From Chara braunii (taxonomy: Eukaryota; Streptophyta; Charophyceae; Charales; Characeae), in assembly GCA_003427395.1 (NCBI GenBank), contig BFEA01000039.1, forward strand, positions 2,435,605 to 2,482,252: 46,648 nucleotides of DNA, in the 5' to 3' direction. Below are positions 42,601-46,648 of the stretch, piece after piece. Positions within the stretch are counted from its first letter, which is position 1, and each line of letters begins with the position of its first letter. Position numbers and translations under genes: made by a program. The notes beneath the pieces are model-generated. The model was not told the origin of the DNA and ran no database searches. It saw only the letters and a list, made by a program, of their open reading frames with translations.

Positions 42601-45600
42601 GGTTTGGTCCAAACAGAACCTGTTAAGGGTTTTTGGAGTACTCTTCTTAGAAGTTCGATATGCTTGTACGGCCGTACTGGATTTGGTCCAAAAACTGAAA
42701 GGATTCAGGACTTTTTGGTATTATTCTTGTCTTCGAAGTTGTTGTGCTGGTCTTGGATTTGGTGTGCTGGTCCTGGATTCGGTCGAAACACAACCTGTTC
42801 GGGTTTTTTTGAGTACTCATCTTGGAATGTGGATATGATTGTACGCTTATAGCGGATTTGGTCCAAGAAGCGAGAGGATTTAGGACTTTTTGGTATTATA
42901 CTGGTCTTCGAAGTTGGTGTGTTGGTCCAAGATTTGGTGTGCTGGTCCTGGACTTGGTCCAAAGAGAACCAGTTTAGGGTTTTTGGAGTAATCATCTTGG
43001 AAATTGGATGTGTTTATACGGTTGTACCGGATCTGGTCCGAGAGGGTTCAGGTCGTTTTTGTATTATATTTGTTATCGAAATTGGTGTGTTGGTCTTAAA
43101 TTTGGTTTGCTGGTCCTTGATTTGGTCCAAAAAAGAACCAGTTAAGGATTTTTTTAGTACTCAGCCTGGAAGTTGGATATGCCTGTACGGTTGTACCGGA
43201 TTTTTTCCAAAAAGCGAGAGGATTCAGGACATTTTGGTATTATACTTGTCTTTGAAGTTGGTGTGTTGGTCCTGGATTTGGTGTGCTGGTCCTGGATTTG
43301 GTCCAAACAGAACTTGTTCAAGGTTTTTCGGAGTACTCATCTTGGAAGTTGGAAGTGTTTGTACGAATGTACCGGATTTGGTCAAAAAAGCGAGAGGATT
43401 CGAGATTTTTTGGTATTATACTGGTCTTCAAAGTTGGTGTGTTGGTCCTAAATTTGGTGTGATATTCCGGGATTTGGTCTAAACAAAACCGGTTCAGGGC
43501 TTTTTGGAGTAGTCATCTTGAAAGTTGGATGTGCTTTGTACGGTTGTACCCGATTCGGTCTAAAAAGCGAGAGGATTCAGGTCTTTTTGGTATTGTACTT
43601 GTCTTCAAAGTTAGTGTGTTGGTCCTCGATTTGGTCCAAACAGAACCGGTTTAGGGCATTTTGGAGTACTCATCTTGGAAGTTGGATGTGCCTATACGGT
43701 TGTATCGGATTGGTCCAAGATGCAAGAGGATTAAGGACTTCTTGGTATTATACTCGTCTTCGAAGTTTGCGTGTTGGTCCTTGATTTGGTGTGTTGATCT
43801 TCGATTTGATCAAAGCAGAACCTGTTCGGGGTTTTTTGGAGTACTCGTGTTGGAAGTTGGATGTCTTGTACGGTTGTACCGGATTTGGTCAAAAAAGCGA
43901 GAGGATTCAGGACCTTTTTGGTATTTTTCTAGTCTTCGAAGTTTGTGTGTTGGTCTGGGATTTGGTATGCTGGGCCAGGATTCAGTCGAAACAGAACCAG
44001 TTGAAGGCTTTTTAGAGTACTCATCTTGGAAGTTGGATGTGATTGTACGGTTCTTGCGGATTTTGTCCAAGAAGCGAGAGGATTTAGGACTTTTTGGTAT
44101 TATACTGGTCTTTGAAGTTGGTGTGTTGGTCGTAGATTTGGTGTGCTGGTCCTGGATTTAGTTCAAATAAAACCCGTTCAGGGCTTTTTGGAGTACTCAT
44201 CTTGGAAGTTGGATGTGCTTGTACAGTTTTACCAGGTTTGGTCTAAAAAGCGAGAGGATTCATAACCTTTTGATATTATACTAGTCTTCGACGTTGGTGT
44301 GTTGGTCCTGGATTTGGTGTGCTGGTCCTGGATTTGGTCTAAATAGAACGGGTTCGGGGTTTCTTTGAGTACTCACCTTGGAAGTTGGATGTGCTTGCAC
44401 TGTTGTACCGGATTTGTTCCACAAAGCGAGAGGATTCAGGACTTTTGGGTATTATACTAGTCTTCGAAGTTGGTGTGTTGGTCCTGGATTTGGGGTGTTC
44501 GTCCTGGATTTGGTGTGTTGGTCCTGGATTTGGTCCAAACAAAATCGGTTCAGAGTTTTTTGGAGTACTTATCTTGGAAGTTGGATGTGCTTATACGGTT
44601 GTACTGGATTTGGTTCAAAAAGCGAGAGGATTCAGGACTTTTTGGTATTATACTCGTCTTCGAAGTTGGTGTGTTGGTAATGGATTTGGTGTGCTGGTCT
44701 TGGATTTGGTCCAAGCAGAACCGGTTTATGGTTTTTTGGAGTACTCATCTTGCAAGTTGGATGTGCTTGTACGTTTGTAACGGATGTGGTAAAAAAAACG
44801 AGAGGATTCAGGCCTTTTTGGTATTATACGTGTCTTCGAAGTTCGTGTGTTCGTCCTTGATTTGGTGTGCTGGTCCTCGATTTGGTCCAAACATAACCTG
44901 TTCAGGTTTTTTCAGAGTAGTCGAGTTGGAAGTTGGATGTGTTTGTACGGCTGTCCCGGATTTGGTCTAAAAAGCGAGAGGATTCACAACTTTTTGATAT
45001 TATACTGGTCTTCAAAGTTGGTGTGTTGGTCCTGGATTTGGTTCAAATAAAAACGGTTCAGGGCTTTTTGGAGTACTCGTCTTGGAAGTTGGATGTGCTT
45101 GTACGGTTATACCGGATTTGTTCCACAAATCGATAGGATTCAGGACTTTTAGGTATTATACTGGTCTTTGAAGTTGGTGTGTTGGTCCTGGATTTGGGGT
45201 GTTGGTCATGGATTTGGTGTGCTGGATCTGGATTTGGTCCAAACAAAATCGTTTCATGGCTTTTTGGAGTACTCATCCTGGAAGTTGGACGTGCTTATAC
45301 GGTTGTACCGGATTTGGTCCTAAAAGCGAAAGGATTCAGGCCTTTCGGGTATGATACTAGTCTTCGAAGTTGGTATGTTGGTCGTGGATTTGATGTGTTG
45401 GTCCTGGATTTGGTCCAAACAGAACCGGTTCAGGGTTTTTTTGAGTACTCATCTTGAAGTTGGATGTGCTTGTACATTTGTAACGAATTTGGTCAAAAAA
45501 ATGAGAGGATTTATGCCTTTTTCGTATTATACTTCGAAACAGAACCGGTTCAAGATATTTTGGAGTACTCATCTTGGAAGTTGGATGTGCTTGTACGGTT

Positions 45601-46648
45601 GTATCGGATTTGGTCCAAAAACGAAGAGGATTCATGACTTTTTGGTATTATATTGGTCTTCGAAGTTTGTGTGGTAGTCCTTGATTTGGTGTGTTGGTCC
45701 TCGATTTGGTCCAAGCAGAACCTGTCTACGGTTTTTTGGAGTACTCGTCTTGGAAGTTGGATGTGCTTGTACGGCTGTATCGGATTTGGTCCCAAAAGCG
45801 AGAGGATTCAGGACTTTTTGATATTATTCTGGTATTCGAAGTTGGTGTGTTGGTCTTGGATTTGGTGTGCTGGTCCCGGATCCGATCGAAACAGAATCAG
45901 TTCAGAGCTTCTTTTAGTACTCATCTTCCAAATTGAATGTGATTGTAGGGTTGTAGCGGATTTGGCCCAAGAAGCGAGAGCATTCAACAATTTTAAGTAT
46001 TATACTGGTTTTTAAAGTTGGTGTGTTGGTCCTAGATTTGGTGTGCTGATCCTAGATTTGCTCCAAATAAAACCCTGTTCAGAACTTTTTTGAGTACTCA
46101 TCTTGGAAGTTGGATGTATTTGTACGGTTTTACCGGATTTGGTGTAAAAAGCGAGAGGATTCATAACTTTTTGATATATTACTAGTCTTCGAAGTTTGTG
46201 TGTTGGTCATGGATTTTGTGTGCTGGTCCGGGATTTAGTCCAAATAAAACCGGTTAGGGGCTTTTTTGAGTACTCACCTTAGAAGTTGGATGTGCTCGTA
46301 TAGTTGTACCGGATTTGTTCCACAAAGCGAGAGGAGTCTAGACTTTTGGGTATTATACTAGTCTTCGAAGTTGGTGCGTTGGTCTGGATTTGGGGTGTTG
46401 TCCTGTTGGTTATGAATTTGGTCCAAACAAAATCGGTTCAGAACTTTTTGGAGTACTCATCTTGGAAGTTGGATATGCTTTTACGGTTGTACCGGATTTG
46501 GTCCAAAAAGCGAAAGGATTCAGGACTTTTTAGTATTGTATTGGCCTTCGAAGTTCGTATGTTGGTCCTGGATTTGGTGTGCTGGTCCTAGATTTGGTCC
46601 AAACGGAACCAGTTCAGGGTTTTTTGGAGTACTCATCTCGGAAGTTGG
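30620..46648 (+). repeat. Satellite array, ~176-bp monomers, at least 16 kb
   Basis: The landmark GTACTCATCTTGGAAGTTGG recurs at 30,834, 31,009, 31,185, 31,317, 31,493, 31,669 and 31,845: mostly 175-176 bp, with occasional short (132) or long (~197) units. About 90 monomers reach the window edge. Within each is a 21-bp sub-repeat (GTGTTGGTCCTGGATTTGGT-like) present two or three times, explaining the 21-bp length steps. Fixed dyads are TTTGGTCCAAA, ACGGTTGTACCG-type and CTTCGAAG. At least five subtypes are distinguishable by diagnostic bases (GTACGTTTGTAACGG; GATTGTACGCTTGTAGCGG; TTTGTTCTAAAAAG; TTTGTTCCACAAAG; a CGGTCGAAACAG or CGATCGAAACAG variant). The plus strand is rich in G and T. All open frames here are by-products of a stop-poor monomer. 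A centromeric or pericentromeric satellite is plausible but unproven. Confidence 0.95.
31922..32041. other. Assembly gap (120 N) inside the satellite
   Basis: A run of 120 undetermined bases interrupts the array. Scattered single N bases also occur between about 37,220 and 39,630 and at 5,992 and 28,259. The true satellite length and local copy order are therefore uncertain. Confidence 0.99.

Noticed and set aside
1-46648. tRNA, rRNA or riboswitch genes
   Set aside because: No cloverleaf, conserved tRNA A/B boxes or rRNA core sequence was recognised by eye on either strand; a covariance-model scan would be needed to exclude them.

Overview
The window looks like nuclear DNA of a eukaryote. 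Two candidate GT-AG introns join reading frames in phase, microsatellites are frequent, coding density is low and fragmented, the proteins are transposon types, and 16 kb is satellite DNA. No ordinary housekeeping gene is visible. A streptophyte (Chara-like) alga is my best guess at the host, but that is recollection and weakly held.

Region 1 (about 1-23,460) reads as one large, decayed DNA transposon of about 23.4 kb bounded by long inverted termini. The left end (41 to about 1,055) matches the reverse complement of the right end (about 22,010-23,400), including a perfect 45-bp inverted match (477-521 with 22,608-22,652) and a perfect 37-bp one (241-277 with 22,855-22,891). Both tips are GACTCTAGTT running outward into a (GA)n tract. 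Two transcription units diverge from a roughly 4.6-kb non-coding centre. Leftward (minus strand, 10,122 to 2,413) is one very long broken coding region. In order it encodes a short N-terminal domain, a ParB/sulfiredoxin-like domain, a divergent N6-adenine/N4-cytosine methyltransferase-like domain, Gly/Lys/Ser and acidic repeat regions, and a Ulp1 (C48) cysteine peptidase. Rightward (plus strand, 14,743 to 17,915) is a DUF7869-type RNase H-fold transposase-like protein with six in-frame stops. Three unrecognised accessory genes follow (18,013-21,236), two of them paralogues.

A 22-bp near-palindrome, AAGTGCGA-N6-TCGCACTT, recurs about 35 times. It sits at matching places in both termini, in arrays just upstream of both divergent genes, and inside one coding region. 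It could be a binding site for one of the element's proteins; that is inference.

Region 2 (about 23,497-29,813) holds remnants of related elements: three tandem paralogues of a small unrecognised gene (plus a fourth, partial copy), more near-palindromes, and at least two further copies of the element terminus, each with its own (CT)n tract. Region 3 (29,814-30,620) is AT-rich with poly-T and poly-A tracts, possibly a retroposon tail. Region 4 (30,620-46,648) is a satellite array of about 176-bp monomers with several monomer subtypes in recurring order and a 120-base assembly gap.

Almost every real coding frame is interrupted. Most breaks are single in-frame stop codons, and the two frameshifts whose cause is visible come from tandem duplications whose removal restores frame. 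The copies therefore look dead but young enough to read.
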